DNA from: Tillus elongatus
Taxonomy: Eukaryota; Arthropoda; Insecta; Coleoptera; Cleridae
Reading direction: 5' to 3'
DNA: 64,000 bases
Assembly: GCA_964006375.1 (NCBI GenBank)
Contig: OZ023265.1
Span: forward strand, 6,985,160-7,049,159
The translations under genes were made by a program, and so were the position numbers. Below the pieces are notes generated by a model, which had not been told where the DNA came from, ran no database searches, and saw only the letters and a list, made by a program, of their open reading frames with translations. This document shows, in pieces, positions 48,905 through 63,512 of this stretch (the stretch's first letter is position 1; the number at the start of each line of letters is the position of its first letter).

Positions 48905-49230
48905 AACGATCGTCAGGTCTTTAAGAAGATATGTTGTGGTCATTTGGGTTCTCCAGGTATACTTATCCATTAACATCAACCGAGGTTCTGGCATTGTATT
49001 TGAGCAAGTTGAATGTCTGCACGTTCCGCCCTTCGGAGGGGGCGTTAAGCCGTCGGTCTTGTGTCTATGCGTTGTTGGGCACGTTAAAGATCCATACCCT
49101 TCTTACAGAAAGGCAGGGGTTCGGCAAAGTTTCCAGGATAGTGAGGTGAAACTGCTCCCTGGCGTCGGTGATTGGCCATAGTCGCGGAAATAGGCCGACG
49201 TTAAAGAAACAAAAACAAACAACAAGTGTA
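48905..49230 (+). mobile_element. tRNA-derived SINE, copy 2 (best body)
   Basis: The clearest body: ATTAACATCAACCGAGGTTC, GGGCACGTTAAAGATCC, GTGAAACTGCTCCCTGGCG and GGTGATTGGCCATAGTCGCG, with an A-rich tail (AAAGAAACAAAAACAAACAA). The head is decayed. It lies 28 bp from the hAT target duplication. Confidence 0.75.
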
Positions 49231-49257
49231 CTTATCATAAAATGTAGTTTAATTTTC

Positions 49258-49265
49258 TGTATTAA
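49258..49265. repeat. Left 8-bp target duplication of the hAT element
   Basis: TGTATTAA, repeated exactly at 52384-52391. Confidence 0.9.
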
Positions 49266-49600
49266 CAGTGGCGGTTGGTGCATAAGTGCTGCAGAGTTGC
49301 AGAAGTGCCAAAAAAATTATTTACATTTTACACAAATTATTTCAGACATTGTAAAATTACGTCAAATAGATTTTATCCATAATCCATTAATTGTAATATT
49401 TAAATACCATCCGTAGCGCGCGAACGTGGCCTACTATGAGTTTGGGTGACAAAGGAAAGGAGGTCGGCAGTCGATCTACGCTGACGGAATCCATACTGCC
49501 TGTTGTGGAATAGACTGTGTTTTTCAAGAAATTTTAGTAATTCGGTGTTTATATACTTTTCCATCACTTTAGAGACGACTGAAAGGAGAGAAATAGGCCT

Positions 49601-50953
49601 TTAGTTGTTAGGAAGCGCTTTGGATCCTTTCTTGGGGATGGGTTGTACTCGAGCAGTTTTCCAGTTACTAGGGAATATGCCTTTATTGTAAGATATCTGA
49701 AACAGACGAGTCAGGACAGGAGCAAGTTCTGGTGTGCATTTTTTGAGAACAATTGCTGGGATCTCGTCAAGGCCAGGAGCTTTCCTGGTATTAAGAGAAG
49801 ATAGCATCTTTCGTACCTTTTTAGTTTTGAAAATGATATGCGTCATTTTATGCGCGACATTGGGGACTGTTGGTGGTTAAACATTTGGAGGTGGGTTGAG
49901 AGTAGAATTGCCGGCGAACAACGAAGCAAAAAGTTCATCCTTGCCCAGGGCGGTAGAAACAATTTCATCCCCTGAGACAAGAGGTGGGAACGTGCTTTTG
50001 CAGAAATTATTCCCAATAGATTTAGCAAGAGTCCAGAAGGGTTTGCCGCCGTTGGAGCTTGAAAGAACTTTGTTTTTGATATGGTTATTAAACGAGTTTT
50101 TTGCCTCAGAAAGAATGCGGACATAGCGGTTTCTTACGTCGTTAAATGCTTGACGATTTTCTTGACTGGGATTGTGTAGAAGCGTTTTGTGAGCTTTGAC
50201 CTTTTCAAGTCTGGCCTTGTCACAGGATTTAGAGAACCAGGGCTTTTGAGTGGCTGAAGAGGTTTTCTGTGTACGTGGAATAAACAATTCCATGCCAGCT
50301 TGGATAATTTCAGTGACATTTTGTGAGATATCAGAGGGGTCAGGATGAGAGAAGTAGACACACGCCCATGGCAATGAGGAAAAGTAATCCCGCATTTCGT
50401 CCCAGTTTGCGGAGTTATAGTGCCAAACGATACGTGGATGTGATGACTGGGTGACCTCGGGTTGAATTGCGCAGGAAGCAGTGACCATGCCATGGTCTGA
50501 GCGACCAAGGGGACGGTGACTGATATCTTATAGCATTCAGGTTTTGTAGTAAGAAGGAGATCCAAGGGATTTGAGCTGTGTGTTGAGATACGAGGAAAGT
50601 AAGTATGTTGCTGAACCATATTGGCTAAAGAATTGCTGACTGCAAAAGCCTCTGCTGCTCTCCCTTGTGGATCGGTTTTTGAATATACTAGCCCTTCCTT
50701 ATTATGGACATTGAAGTCACCAAGGATAGTGACCTTGGAGACGTCAGAAATCAGATGGTCGGTTTTTTCAGAAAGGTATTCTGAGAACTGGACAAAGTTG
50801 TTGTCAGAAGGTGACCGGTAAATGCAACAGATGAATTTAGTTGCAGCCCTGAGAGAGAGCTTTATCCATAGTATGTCTTTTCTTCCAGCTTCTAAATTGG
50901 GCAGTCTGGTGCAGGGTAGATTGCTATGGACGTATGCGCACACGCCTCCATGC

Positions 50954-51033
<80 letters not shown>

Positions 51034-51040
51034 AAGTAAG
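49601..51040 (-). pseudogene. LineA endonuclease and polymerase N-terminus
   Basis: Order on the minus strand: HGGVCAYVHSNLPCTRLPNL, SLRAATKFICCIYRSPSDNN, ILGDFNVHNKEGL, linker TEIIQAGMELFIPRTQK, SNGGKPFWTLAKSIGNNFC, then KAPGLDEIPAIVLKKC and YNKGIFPSNWKTARVQPIPK. The SDH box of the endonuclease lies across a frame change near 50490-50520. Upstream residues LLFLTETQISAK are separated from HGGVCAY by the AT array, which breaks the frame. Confidence 0.82.
50955..51031. repeat. (AT)n microsatellite inside a LINE coding region
   Basis: Lies between the codons for ELLTS and HGGVCAY, where LineA copy 2 has an ordinary 15-bp TTCATTTAGATTGCA segment. Not associated with an AT-bearing repeat. Confidence 0.95.
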
Positions 51041-51282
51041 GAGCTCACACCCCGGGTGATTAGTGGCTGTCTTGGCACTGATTTGGGTTTCGGTAAGGAA
51101 GAGGAGTTGGGGCCTATTTGCCTGTAGTATGACTAATTCGATTGCGGTTTTTCAGATTATTAGTTTGTCTTAATTCGCCAGCGCGTGTTTTCATTGTACA
51201 TAAAAGACATGGATGCGGTTTAAGTTAATAAACGAAAAGAGATTTATCAAACACGCATATGAGAAAAAACTGAAACTTAAAG

Positions 51283-51560
51283 CGACAGGTCGGCCGATTT
51301 TTTCGCTTAGGGATCGTCCGCGTCTTTGCCGCCCCGATATCACCGCAGCCTTTGCCGTATTGCGCATGCCCTTTGTCTTTTCTACTCCACCCATTCCAAA
51401 ACCATTGTGCCTTGAACTAGTCTGCACAGCAATCAGTAGGGTGAAGTTTTATATTGCTCTGTCTCCGGTCTAGACTGTCCGTAGATCACTTGTCTTTTGC
51501 GGTCTAAAGCTTTATACTCGCACAAGATGTGCTGGGTTGATTCCTCCCCCTGATTCTACC
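51283..51560 (-). mobile_element. LineC copy 2 (3' end)
   Basis: Minus strand matches 43370-43612: GGAATCAACCCAGCACATCT, TAGACCGGAGACAGAGCAAT, GGAATGGGTGGAGTAG and the ATATCGGGGCGGCAAAGACG block. More decayed than copy 1. Confidence 0.8.
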
Positions 51561-51599
51561 CCCCTTGGCCGTTACGAGACCTTATGATTGAAATGGCTG

Positions 51600-52375
51600 G
51601 TGTTAGTCCGGTCGAAACCTATAAAAGACAATTTAGTAAAAACATTTATGAAAAAACAACAGTTGTATATGTGTGTGTAATAGAACAAATGCCTTATAGT
51701 GTTTTCCCTGTTTGATTTTTGACGGAAATAAGGCTTGGACGGAAGCAGGTGTAACAGATTTAGTCCACTTAAGCGAGAAAATAAAAAAACATGACAATTC
51801 CAGAAGCCATCTGTATAATCTTATGGAATTTGAGGTAGTATGACGCACTAATATTAGAGAACAACTAGACTCCGCATATTGGGTTAATTTACAACTATGT
51901 AATCAAACTGTAACAAAATCATAAACTGTATAAAGCTTGAAAGTAGCACTGCGAGGACATGATGAAACGGATGATTCCGAAAATCTAAGGATATTTCGAG
52001 GGATCATAAATTTTTCGGCGGAACTTGACGCTACGTTAAGTGAACATTTAAGAATGCGTCAACATTTAAAGGCACTTCCAAAGAAATCCAGAACGATATT
52101 TTAGAGCGCAAGCTAGAGTTCTGTTACGAAGAAATAATTAGTGAAATTAATCGTGCTTCATTTTTGGCAGTCATAGCAGATGAAACCACAGATATTGTTG
52201 GAAAATCTCAACTGGTCTTGGTTTTTAGGTATATTCACGGAGGTGGGCCGACTGAACGTTTTTGGAAGTATGTAAACCCAACAAAATGTGACGCCAAAAC
52301 TCTTAGTGAAAATATTTTAAATTGCGGTGTTGGAGGCATAATCTTGCAGAACACCCACTGTCTTTAACCCCGAGC
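51600..52375 (+). pseudogene. hAT transposase remnant (ZMYM1/DUF4371-like)
   Basis: Decayed reading NKAWTEAGVTDLVHLSEKIK and KHDNSRSHLYNLMEFEVV (end of a TTF-type zinc-finger region), QLDSAYWVNLQLCNQTVTKS, LRGHDETDDSENLRIFRGII, then, after a frame change near 52065, FKGTSKEIQNDILE and ASFLAVIADETTDIVGKSQL, VLVFRYIHGGGPTERFWKYV and TLSENILN. The ADETTD segment carries the first catalytic Asp of this transposase family as I remember it. At least three stops (51841, 51931 and 51940 area) and the lack of the C-terminal dimerisation domain show it is dead. The right terminal repeat begins just after ENILN, so the C-terminal half was deleted. Confidence 0.85.
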
Positions 52376-52383
52376 CGCCACTG

Positions 52384-52391
52384 TGTATTAA
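52384..52391. repeat. Right 8-bp target duplication of the hAT element
   Basis: TGTATTAA, identical to 49258-49265. Confidence 0.9.
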
Positions 52392-52856
52392 TATATTAAA
52401 TGGGAACTAATTTGACGTCATAATTATCATGAGGCAGCAAACAATCGCCTCAATAATTTGTAGCCATAGATCATGATATATTAACAATTTGTTTTACAGA
52501 TTATCTGAGCTATTATTAATCTTGACCATCGATCTCACAAACTCATGACTACACCCATCAATCATTTCAGCATCCCAATAAGTTTCTTGTGTCCGTGGTT
52601 GTTTTGTATCTGACAAACTTCTAACCATAATTTTCCGAATGCTACAGGATATACTCAAACCTAACAGATACAACTTTTGATGTCATATTATAATAATACA
52701 CTACTATTTTCCCATAACACATGTCAATATCAACAGAACGGCATGCTGTACTGGAGAAAATTTGATAAGTATTAATCACAGGCACATACACGTTACTGTG
52801 CTCCGAAAGAAACTATACACGGTCAAAAATATTTTTAGAGGAATGGAATTTTTTTT
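52392..52856. other. No gene recognised
   Basis: AT-rich, no frames, no matches in the window. Confidence 0.35.
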
Positions 52857-53400
52857 TTTTTAATTTCGGGACCCAGCAAGTGCGTTATAGTAGTGAATTT
52901 TCATAAGAATTGTACACTATTAGTAAGATATATTATTTAAACTAATGCTTTAAATTTAAATGGACCTTGAAGATCGGTTTTACAGTCCCAGTTAGCGATT
53001 ATTTGAAAAAAATATTTTTATATGGAGCTAAAAAATTAAAATTTGGTCTTAGGTATAATATGTAAGTACTACTTTTTTTTTTAATTTTGGGACCCAGCAA
53101 GTGCGTTATAGTAGTTGAATTTTCATAAAAATTGTACACTATTAGTAAGATATATTATTAAAACTAATGTTTTAAATTTAAATGGACCTTGAAGATCGGT
53201 TTTACAGTCCCAGTTAGCGATTATTTGAAAAAAATATTTTTGTATGGAGCTAAAAAATTAAAATTTGGTCTTAAGTATAATATGTAAGTACTACAAATGT
53301 CTTTAAAGAAATTGCGTTACAAATTTCCTTAAAGTTACAAACCTGTCAACTCATAAATATGGCAGGTATCTTTCCTTATTAATTGCTTGGATGGTTTTGT
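52857..53400 (+). repeat. Module D repeat with tandem first unit
   Basis: The first 0.22 kb (from CGGGACCCAGCAAGTGCGTT at about 52868) is repeated in tandem at about 53092, then the single-copy remainder follows to GTTTTGTTTTAGTCAACC. Confidence 0.78.
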
Positions 53401-53599
53401 TTTAGTCAACCCATCCAGTTTTTGCGAGCAACATAAACAACATAAAAGGTTTTTAAAAATAAATTTGTAGTTATCCCCGAAGCCCATTATGTTATTTTTC
53501 TTTAAATTAGTACCCACGGTGCGTTTACATAGGTGTTACCATGGTTCAGGATTGAAAATTCTAGCTTAATGAGAAATTTATTGAGCTACCGAATTTGAA

Positions 53600-53970
53600 A
53601 TATTTTTCGAAAATTTTCTACCATAACATACTTGCTGTATCCAGAACCCTTCCAACACATATTTACGGTTGCTGTATCAATCCTTTTTTAAAATAATAAA
53701 ATATTGCAGCTTACTATGTAAGCCTAACAAACAGGGCAACCTCCAAACCATTTTTGGAAAAATATTTAAGAAAATGAAATGAGATAACAATTTAAACATA
53801 AATTGCAAATCTTGGTTCGCTGCTTCGTCGCGGGGGTTCTTCTTCCCTTTCTGCATGCCTAGAATCACCCTCAATGCATAAACAAGAACAATGTAAACAA
53901 GAAAAATTCTTTTGGAGCAACCCCTACGAAAGTTACGGGACCTGCGGTGAATATAGAGGTTCTGCACGCA
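53600..53970 (-). repeat. Module F repeat, copy 2 (inverted)
   Basis: Terminus ACCATAACATACTTGCTG, then the complement of the 39000-39150 region, including TTGGTTCGCTGCTTCGTCGC. Confidence 0.68.
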
Positions 53971-54239
53971 GGATTTTTAGGAGGTAGCACACCAATGAAC
54001 CGGCCCATTGTTACAAATGACACGATTATTAAAATTTTGGTACAACAATTCTTTGACGATCCTAGCACTGTGAGCTGGAAAACCGTCTTGTTTCCCTACA
54101 TATTATATTTATGCACGTTATTAGTGAATTTTCATTAAGAAAACTCAAAAATACTTCACCCATCGAAATGAAATGTTGAAATTCCTTTCATTTTGTTAAT
54201 AGCTCACATACTTTTAGAAAAAAATGTGAAAAACTGTTT

Positions 54240-54612
54240 GAAAACGCAATATCTTTTAAATTACTAGAAGTATGAAACTAAAGCTTTACAAGCACGTAGA
54301 TATCATATTAGTGGTCCTCTTTACCAAATTTGACCTTAATCGGTTCAGTAAATTCTGAGTTATAACCAAATAAAAAATAAATGATATACGATATAACCTT
54401 AAATTACCCCTGAATGGGTGCCTATAATGTTAGACAAGGTCAGACAGATATATCAGGGTTACACTGCTATTGCAAACAAATGCTCCAAATTAAACTTCAC
54501 GTGAACACGTTAGAAAAATATGTCACAATAAACTATCAGCGTGGTTGCCATTTGCCAAACCCGTCACTTGAATCCGAAGATATCAGAGAAATATATAGGT
54601 AATAAATAAAAA
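54240..54612 (+). repeat. Module G repeat, left half
   Basis: Aligns with 37290-37577 and breaks exactly where H6 starts. Confidence 0.75.
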
Positions 54613-55997
<1,385 letters not shown>

Positions 55998-56290
55998 ATT
56001 GTAATAAAAGTTATTTAATTTGTTTAAAGGTAATCTAGAACAACGTTTTATTATGTATGAATATTAAGCTTCCCATTCTTCAAGGTATTTAAATCCATAG
56101 CCCTCTCCTAGTTAAATTGGACAACGCCAGTTAGCTATTTGTTATTGTCATTTGGGATATTACAAACTGACAGTAGGGGGGAGTCGAATTCGAGGTTATC
56201 TTCTTCTTCCTCTTTGTTTACAGACGTCATAAACAAATAATAAGACTCGGCTAATACCTTAGAATCTTGGAATAAGGTACTGATTGTTTA
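55998..56290 (+). repeat. Module G repeat, right half
   Basis: Aligns with 37578-37760 (GTTTTATTATGTATRAATAT, AAGCTTCCYATT), then diverges around a GAA/TTC tract. Confidence 0.72.
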
Positions 56291-56469
56291 CTTTTAGTTT
56301 TTAGTGAATTTTCATTAGTATTTACTCTTCATGTCGTATATGGAAAATTTGAGGTAAATAAAACGACATAATATGCAGTAGTTTAAATTATACCAATAAA
56401 CATAATTTTTGTAAATTTTTAAAATTTAAATTTTAAAATTTTGTATTGTTTATATTTATCATTTTCAAA

Positions 56470-57420
56470 AAATATGGATACAGCAATAGTAAATAAATGT
56501 TGAAAAGGGTTTAGGTGCAGAAAGTGTGTTATGGTAGCAAATTTTCGTAAAAATATTCCAAATGGTGATAATTCAATTTCCCATTAAACTAGAATTTTAA
56601 GTTTTGATACAACTAAAGCCCATATAAAGACAGCGTGGGTACTGAATTTAAAAAATAACACAATGAGCTTCACAGGCAACGATAAATTTGTTTTAGAAAA
56701 CCATTTTTGTCATTTTGTTTGCAGAAACTGTTTCGATTAAGTGGGCTTAAACGGATCATCCAAGCGACTAATAAGGAAAAATATCTGCCACGGTTACAAT
56801 TTGGCAGGTACATTCGTTTTATAAATAAAAATAAATTTTTGCTAAATTTGCAGATTAGCGCACGCGGGTTTTTCAGAAAAAAAATCCAGAAACATGCTTA
56901 AATCTCCTTCTGGATGCACAAACCACAAGAAATATTTCTTGCAAACAGCCCCCAAGAAAGTTACGTGACCAGAAGTGAATAGGGGTTTTGGACGGGGAAA
57001 AAGATAAAAAGTAAATGTGAGCGAAAAGTGCGAAAAAACCACCTTAGTTGGACCTCTATAAGCTGCCTTTATCCCATTTTGCAGCTATACTTCCATATAA
57101 TTCTATTTATGCCGCCCAGAACCCCTTTATTTACCGCAGGTCCCGTAACTTTCTTGCGGGTTGTTCCAAAGGAAGTTTTCTTGTTTACATTGTTCTTGTG
57201 TATGCATTGAGGGTGGTTGTATGCATGCAGAAGGGGAAAGGGAACCTCTGTAACAAAGCAGCGAACCAAGATTTTCAATTTATGTTTAAATTGTTACCCC
57301 ATTTCAATTGTTTAAAATAGTTTTCCAAAAATGAAATCTAGATTGCCTTGTTTGTCAGTCTTACATTGACAGATACAATACTTCATCATTTTCAAAAAGT
57401 GTGGACACAGCAACAGTAAA
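56470..57420 (+). repeat. Module F repeat, copy 3
   Basis: Uninterrupted relative of 38105-39180. At about 56950 it shows the empty site of the solo LTR. A second decayed terminus (GTACAGCAAATATATTATGG) follows at about 57440. Confidence 0.7.
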
Positions 57421-57699
57421 TAAGTGTTGAAAAAGGTCTGGGTACAGCAAATATATTATGGTAGAGAGTTTTTGTAAAAATATTTGAAATCCGATAACTC
57501 AATTTCTTATTAAGCTAGAATCTTCAATCTTGAACCATATTAACACCTATATAAACGCAGCCTGGGTACTAAGTTAAAGAAAAATAACATAATAAGCTTT
57601 GCGGATAAGTACAAGTCGGTTTTAAAAAACATTTTTTGTTGTTTTGTTGAAAAAACTAGTTCGGTTGGATTGACTAAAACAAAACCATCCAAGCAATTA

Positions 57700-58015
57700 A
57701 AAGGAAAAAATACCTGCCATACTTATGATTTGGCAGGCCTTTGTAAATAATTCATTGTTTTCTAAAAAAACTTTTGTGACTTTAATGAAATTTGTAACAC
57801 AATTTTAAAGAGACTTGAAATACTTACATATATCTCAACTAAACTATAATATTTTAGCTCCATAGTAAATAAAAACTTATTTTACTGGGACCACCAAAAC
57901 CGGTCTCTCAGGTCCATTTAAATTTAAAGAATTAGTTTTAATAATATACCTTCCTAATAGTGTACAATTCTTATGAAAATTCACTATTATAATGCACTTG
58001 CTGCGTCCCGAAATT
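57700..58015 (-). repeat. Module D repeat, copy 5 (inverted)
   Basis: Ends with ATTATAATGCACTTGCTGCG followed by TCCCG near 58010. Confidence 0.68.
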
Positions 58016-58272
58016 TTTTTTCTTTTTAAGTTGCTACCATTATTTCAAAGATATGTCTGACCATGTACTTTAAGGTTCGAGTAGTTGGGTCATGTGTAGA
58101 ATGGACAGCAAAGCTCACAAAAGTGAAATACAAACAGTTTTATAGGGGCACATTTGCAGAGTGACAAACATAATTAGAAGTTGTAGTTGATTGTACAACC
58201 ACAAACTAGGCTAATTATGTTTTATTCCAGCTGCATTAACTGATCCTTGTAGCAAAATTACTAGTTACAAAA

Positions 58273-59594
<1,322 letters not shown>

Positions 59595-59840
59595 TAGTAA
59601 TTTTGCCTGTTTGTTCTAGTTAGATAGATATGAGAAAAAAATTAACGTAAGGCATATGAACTTAAATATAAAATAATTAATTAGGACACAACTAGTGCGA
59701 TATGGTAGTGAATCTTGATAAAAATCTTTTAAATTCTAGTAAATCAATTTTCCATTAACCTAGAAACTTTCATTTTCGTATGCAGTAAATCATCACAACG
59801 TTAGAATGTCTATTAAATAACAAATTCATTAAAATATAAG

Positions 59841-60000
59841 AACCTCGGTGGTTCAGGGGTAAGAACGTGTGCCTCTGAACCGAAGGGTACTGGGTTCGAT
59901 CCCAGGGTACTCATTTTACTTTTTCAGTACAAACTGTAACATTAACATCAACCGAGGTTCTGGCATTGTATTTGATTAAATGTCTGCACGTTATTATTTT
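59841..60000 (+). mobile_element. tRNA-derived SINE, copy 3 (intact head, truncated body)
   Basis: The head has good RNA polymerase III boxes: A box TGGTTCAGGGG (59849-59859) and B box GGTTCGATCCC (59893-59903). A TTTTACTTTTTCAGTACAAA linker and the body ATTAACATCAACCGAGGTTC follow. The body stops at ATGTCTGCACGTT near 59990. Confidence 0.78.
59849..59903 (+). promoter_or_regulatory. Internal RNA polymerase III promoter of the SINE head
   Basis: A and B boxes 44 bp apart start to start, a normal tRNA-like spacing. Confidence 0.7.
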
Positions 60001-60380
60001 GGCTTTTCTCCGAAAATAACAAAGATATGACAACCAAATTTGGCTCACACGTTTCCACTATCAAATTTACCCCAAACGCCGAAATTCAGATATCTACGTT
60101 AAAAAAAAAGAAAATTTATAGGCATTTGAAGAAAAACATTTTGAGTTCAAGTGGTGATCAAAGGAAAGCATAAAAACAAAATATTTTGTGTGGTTAGCAA
60201 AATAAATTGAACATTACATACGACGGTTCAGATTTCTTGACGCAAAAAGGTTAAGAAGTAGAAGAAAAAATATTTCGAAAATTTTATAATTTTTCTGCTT
60301 AAAACGTCAAAGTCGCGATTTGAAATCATATTAGTTTCAGAAATAATTATCTTCATCAATCGTAACTTAAAAAATGCCAC

Positions 60381-61025
<645 letters not shown>

Positions 61026-61294
61026 ACTTTTTTGAAATACTGACAATTGCATAGCACATGTTAGAAAACCACTGACAAGTTTCAAAATTTCAATACAAAA
61101 ATCAAGATGTTTTTTCTTGTCCAGCAGGACATAAAAAAAGTACATCATTTTCAGAAATGTTAACATTTCGTTTACTCCAGACTACCCTAACCAATCAAAA
61201 CTAATTGTTTCTTTAATTTCGTGTTATTGGGAATACAATTTTGCATTATCTATTTTAGTTTATAATGAACACGTCAATTAAGATATCTCGTAGA

Positions 61295-61418
61295 TTTTTA
61301 GTGAATTTTTATGAAAAAAATTTCACTAAAAGAGAGGTATCGATGGTGAGATTTTGCAATTTTTTTTCCAACGAGCGCGAACTAGGACCCCTAGAACCCA
61401 TATCCGGCGTCAGTTAAA

Positions 61419-61481
<63 letters not shown>

Positions 61482-61943
61482 CATCTGATAACTCAAAAAA
61501 TAATTAACCGATTTCGATGAAACTCGGAAGGTCCTTTCTTTTATTAATGGCTTGGATGAGTTCGTTATCCAGGAAAATCGGACAAGGTTTTCCGGAAAAA
61601 ATTTGAGTTTTCTTTCGAAAATAAAGTTTTTCTCCGAAAATAAGAAAACTGTTTTAATGAAAGTTACTATATATGTTGCCTTGAAAGAGATCTTACTACG
61701 TACCAAAATTCAACTTTCTAAGTTTATAGAAAATTGAGTTATTCAAATTTTAATTTTTTTTGAAAAAAATGTTTTTCTCCGAAAATTACAAAGTTATTTT
61801 AATAAAATTTGGTGGATATTCTACCTTAGGAAAGACCTTACTACACACCAAATTTGAACTTTTTAAGTTTATAGAAAATTGAGTTGTTCAAATTTGAAGC
61901 ATTTAATAAAAATTCACTACCATTACGCACTTGCTGCGTCCCG
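61295..61943 (+). mobile_element. AT-bearing element H11
   Basis: Hairpin TTTTTAGTGAATTTTTATG/AAAAATTTCACTAAAAG, the GGTATCGATGGTGAGA variant block, a short array, ATCTGATAACTC, core, two tandem interior units (TTTTTCTCCGAAAATWA) and the terminus ending TGCGTCCCG at 61943. Confidence 0.66.
61421..61467. repeat. (AT)n microsatellite inside H11, shortest array
   Basis: 47 bp, ending in three GTAT steps. Confidence 0.97.
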
Positions 61944-62319
61944 AATTTTTTGAAATTAAATGATTGATTTAGCAAATAATATAAGCGGCAGGCGGCAGGT
62001 AATCATTTTCACGTGTTTTACGACGTAGATGTCTTCAACGTAACCGATGACGTAGCTACTACCTTCCTTAAATTAAAATCCCAAAGTTTCATTAATAAAA
62101 ACCAATCGTTGATTCGATGGTCCCCAATTTAAACCTGGCGATCGAAAGAGTGATTGTGTGTGGGCATGATTTAGCTCTATCACGTCATCAGCATAATCTC
62201 ACAGATGACTTCTTCTGTGACAGATTATCGCACATGTGATGGGCTTGTATCTTCAGCTCCAGCAGCAGGGATGAAGTCACTGAATATGGCCGTTAACGCC
62301 GGGCGCATGTCACGCAAGG
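61944..62319. other. Upstream region of the possible promoter
   Basis: Composition becomes less AT-rich from about 62110. It contains direct and inverted short words (ACGTCATCAGCATAATCTCA, ACAGATGACTTCTTCTGTGA) but no frame. Confidence 0.3.
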
Positions 62320-62626
62320 TATAAAGACGCTCCATCACTGCCGTCTGGTCCATAACCTGCGTGCTCTTTACCAGTTAAACCTGCTGGTATATATCCTCAG
62401 AGGCATCGGGACGCGCCGTTCGGACATTCTCACACACTTCTTGTAACTCCAGGGAGTTCGAAGTGCTTGCTTACGCCTTCTAGATTGGGGTCTCTCGTGA
62501 TCCGTTTGTTGCAGTCACAGGATATTGTTGGAGTCTCCAGGCCATCGAGGAAGCAACTAGTCGGGCCAACCTGTTGAATACGCTCCCAGTTTCCGCTTCT
62601 GTCTGCTCTAAGACTAAGGTAAGTTT
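62320..62626 (+). promoter_or_regulatory. Possible core promoter, ATG-free leader exon and splice donor
   Basis: TATAAAGA at 62320 is followed by about 270 bp, from 62347 to 62618, with no ATG. This stretch is GC-richer than its surroundings and ends in AAG|GTAAGTTT at 62616-62626, a strong donor match. Together these suit a non-coding first exon of a host gene whose coding exons lie beyond the window. An LTR with its own TATA box is the main alternative. Confidence 0.35.
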
Positions 62627-62973
62627 AGATCAGTTTTGTAGACTAATTTCTGTAATGATGATTGTTTGGTGTTGTAAAGGATTCTACTTATTTTTTTTTT
62701 AATTTACCTAAAAAGTACAAAATTGAGAAGAGGATTCTACAATAATCATCTGTTACAACTAAAATTAAGTTACTATATATCTCCCTTTATTGTGTCCAGT
62801 TACCTTTTGTAATTCAGAAAATTTTTGACTTGTCATGTAAACGTTAAAATTTAGTGTGAAAATAATATATTTTGATTTTTTGGCAACTAATTTATAAATT
62901 GGACTGAGGTTTATATATATAAAGGCCGCATAAAATGGATCTAGCAGAAATATTGGTACAAATGATAACGGCG
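62627..62973. other. Intron-like AT-rich sequence
   Basis: Follows the donor match, has no frames and is interrupted at 62974 by H9. Confidence 0.3.
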
Positions 62974-63108
62974 TTTTTTAGTGAATTTTCTTTCAAAAAA
63001 ATCATCAATGAAGTGATCTCCACTTTTAAATTTTGAAAAAATTTCTTCAAATGAGCTCTAATTAGGCCCCCTAGAACACATATCAGAGGTGATTCTCAAT
63101 TTTTATCT

Positions 63109-63112
<4 letters not shown>

Positions 63113-63182
<70 letters not shown>
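63113..63182. repeat. (AT)n microsatellite, first in H9
   Basis: At the standard position, before GTATCACACCGATAAC. Confidence 0.97.
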
Positions 63183-63186
<4 letters not shown>

Positions 63187-63375
63187 CACACCGATAACTC
63201 AAAAAATAATGGGCCGATGTTGATTAAATTTGGTGAATACCTTCCTTTTGCAAGTGGCTTGGATAAGTTCGTTAGCCAAAAAATCAGCCCAGATTTTCTC
63301 GGAAAATTTTGTGTTTTCTTTAAAAAAAATTATATCTCCGGAAATAAAAAAGCAAGGGCAACCAAATTTATGTGG

Positions 63376-63512
<137 letters not shown>

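Larger units (their letters stand above)
49439..51170 (-). mobile_element. LineA copy 5, endonuclease to mid-polymerase
   Basis: Minus-strand copy from the endonuclease start to RRSTADLLSFVTQ, where it stops at 49439 without a 3' end. It is therefore truncated on the 3' side like copy 4. It contains an AT array within the endonuclease. Confidence 0.87.
49266..52383 (+). mobile_element. hAT element carrying two LINE fragments
   Basis: Left end CAGTGGCGGTTGGTGCATAA, right end complement of CAGTGGCGGCTCGGGGTTAA, and an 8-bp duplication on both sides: the hallmarks of hAT transposons. The transposase relic is at 51600-52375. LineA copy 5 (49439-51170) and LineC copy 2 (51283-51560) occupy the space between the left end and the transposase. 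Confidence 0.92.

Noticed and set aside
59843..59912. Functional tRNA gene
   Set aside because: A and B boxes are good, but the T-loop is one base short, the anticodon stem does not pair and the acceptor ends are not complementary. The sequence continues into a body shared with two other loci, so it is a SINE head.
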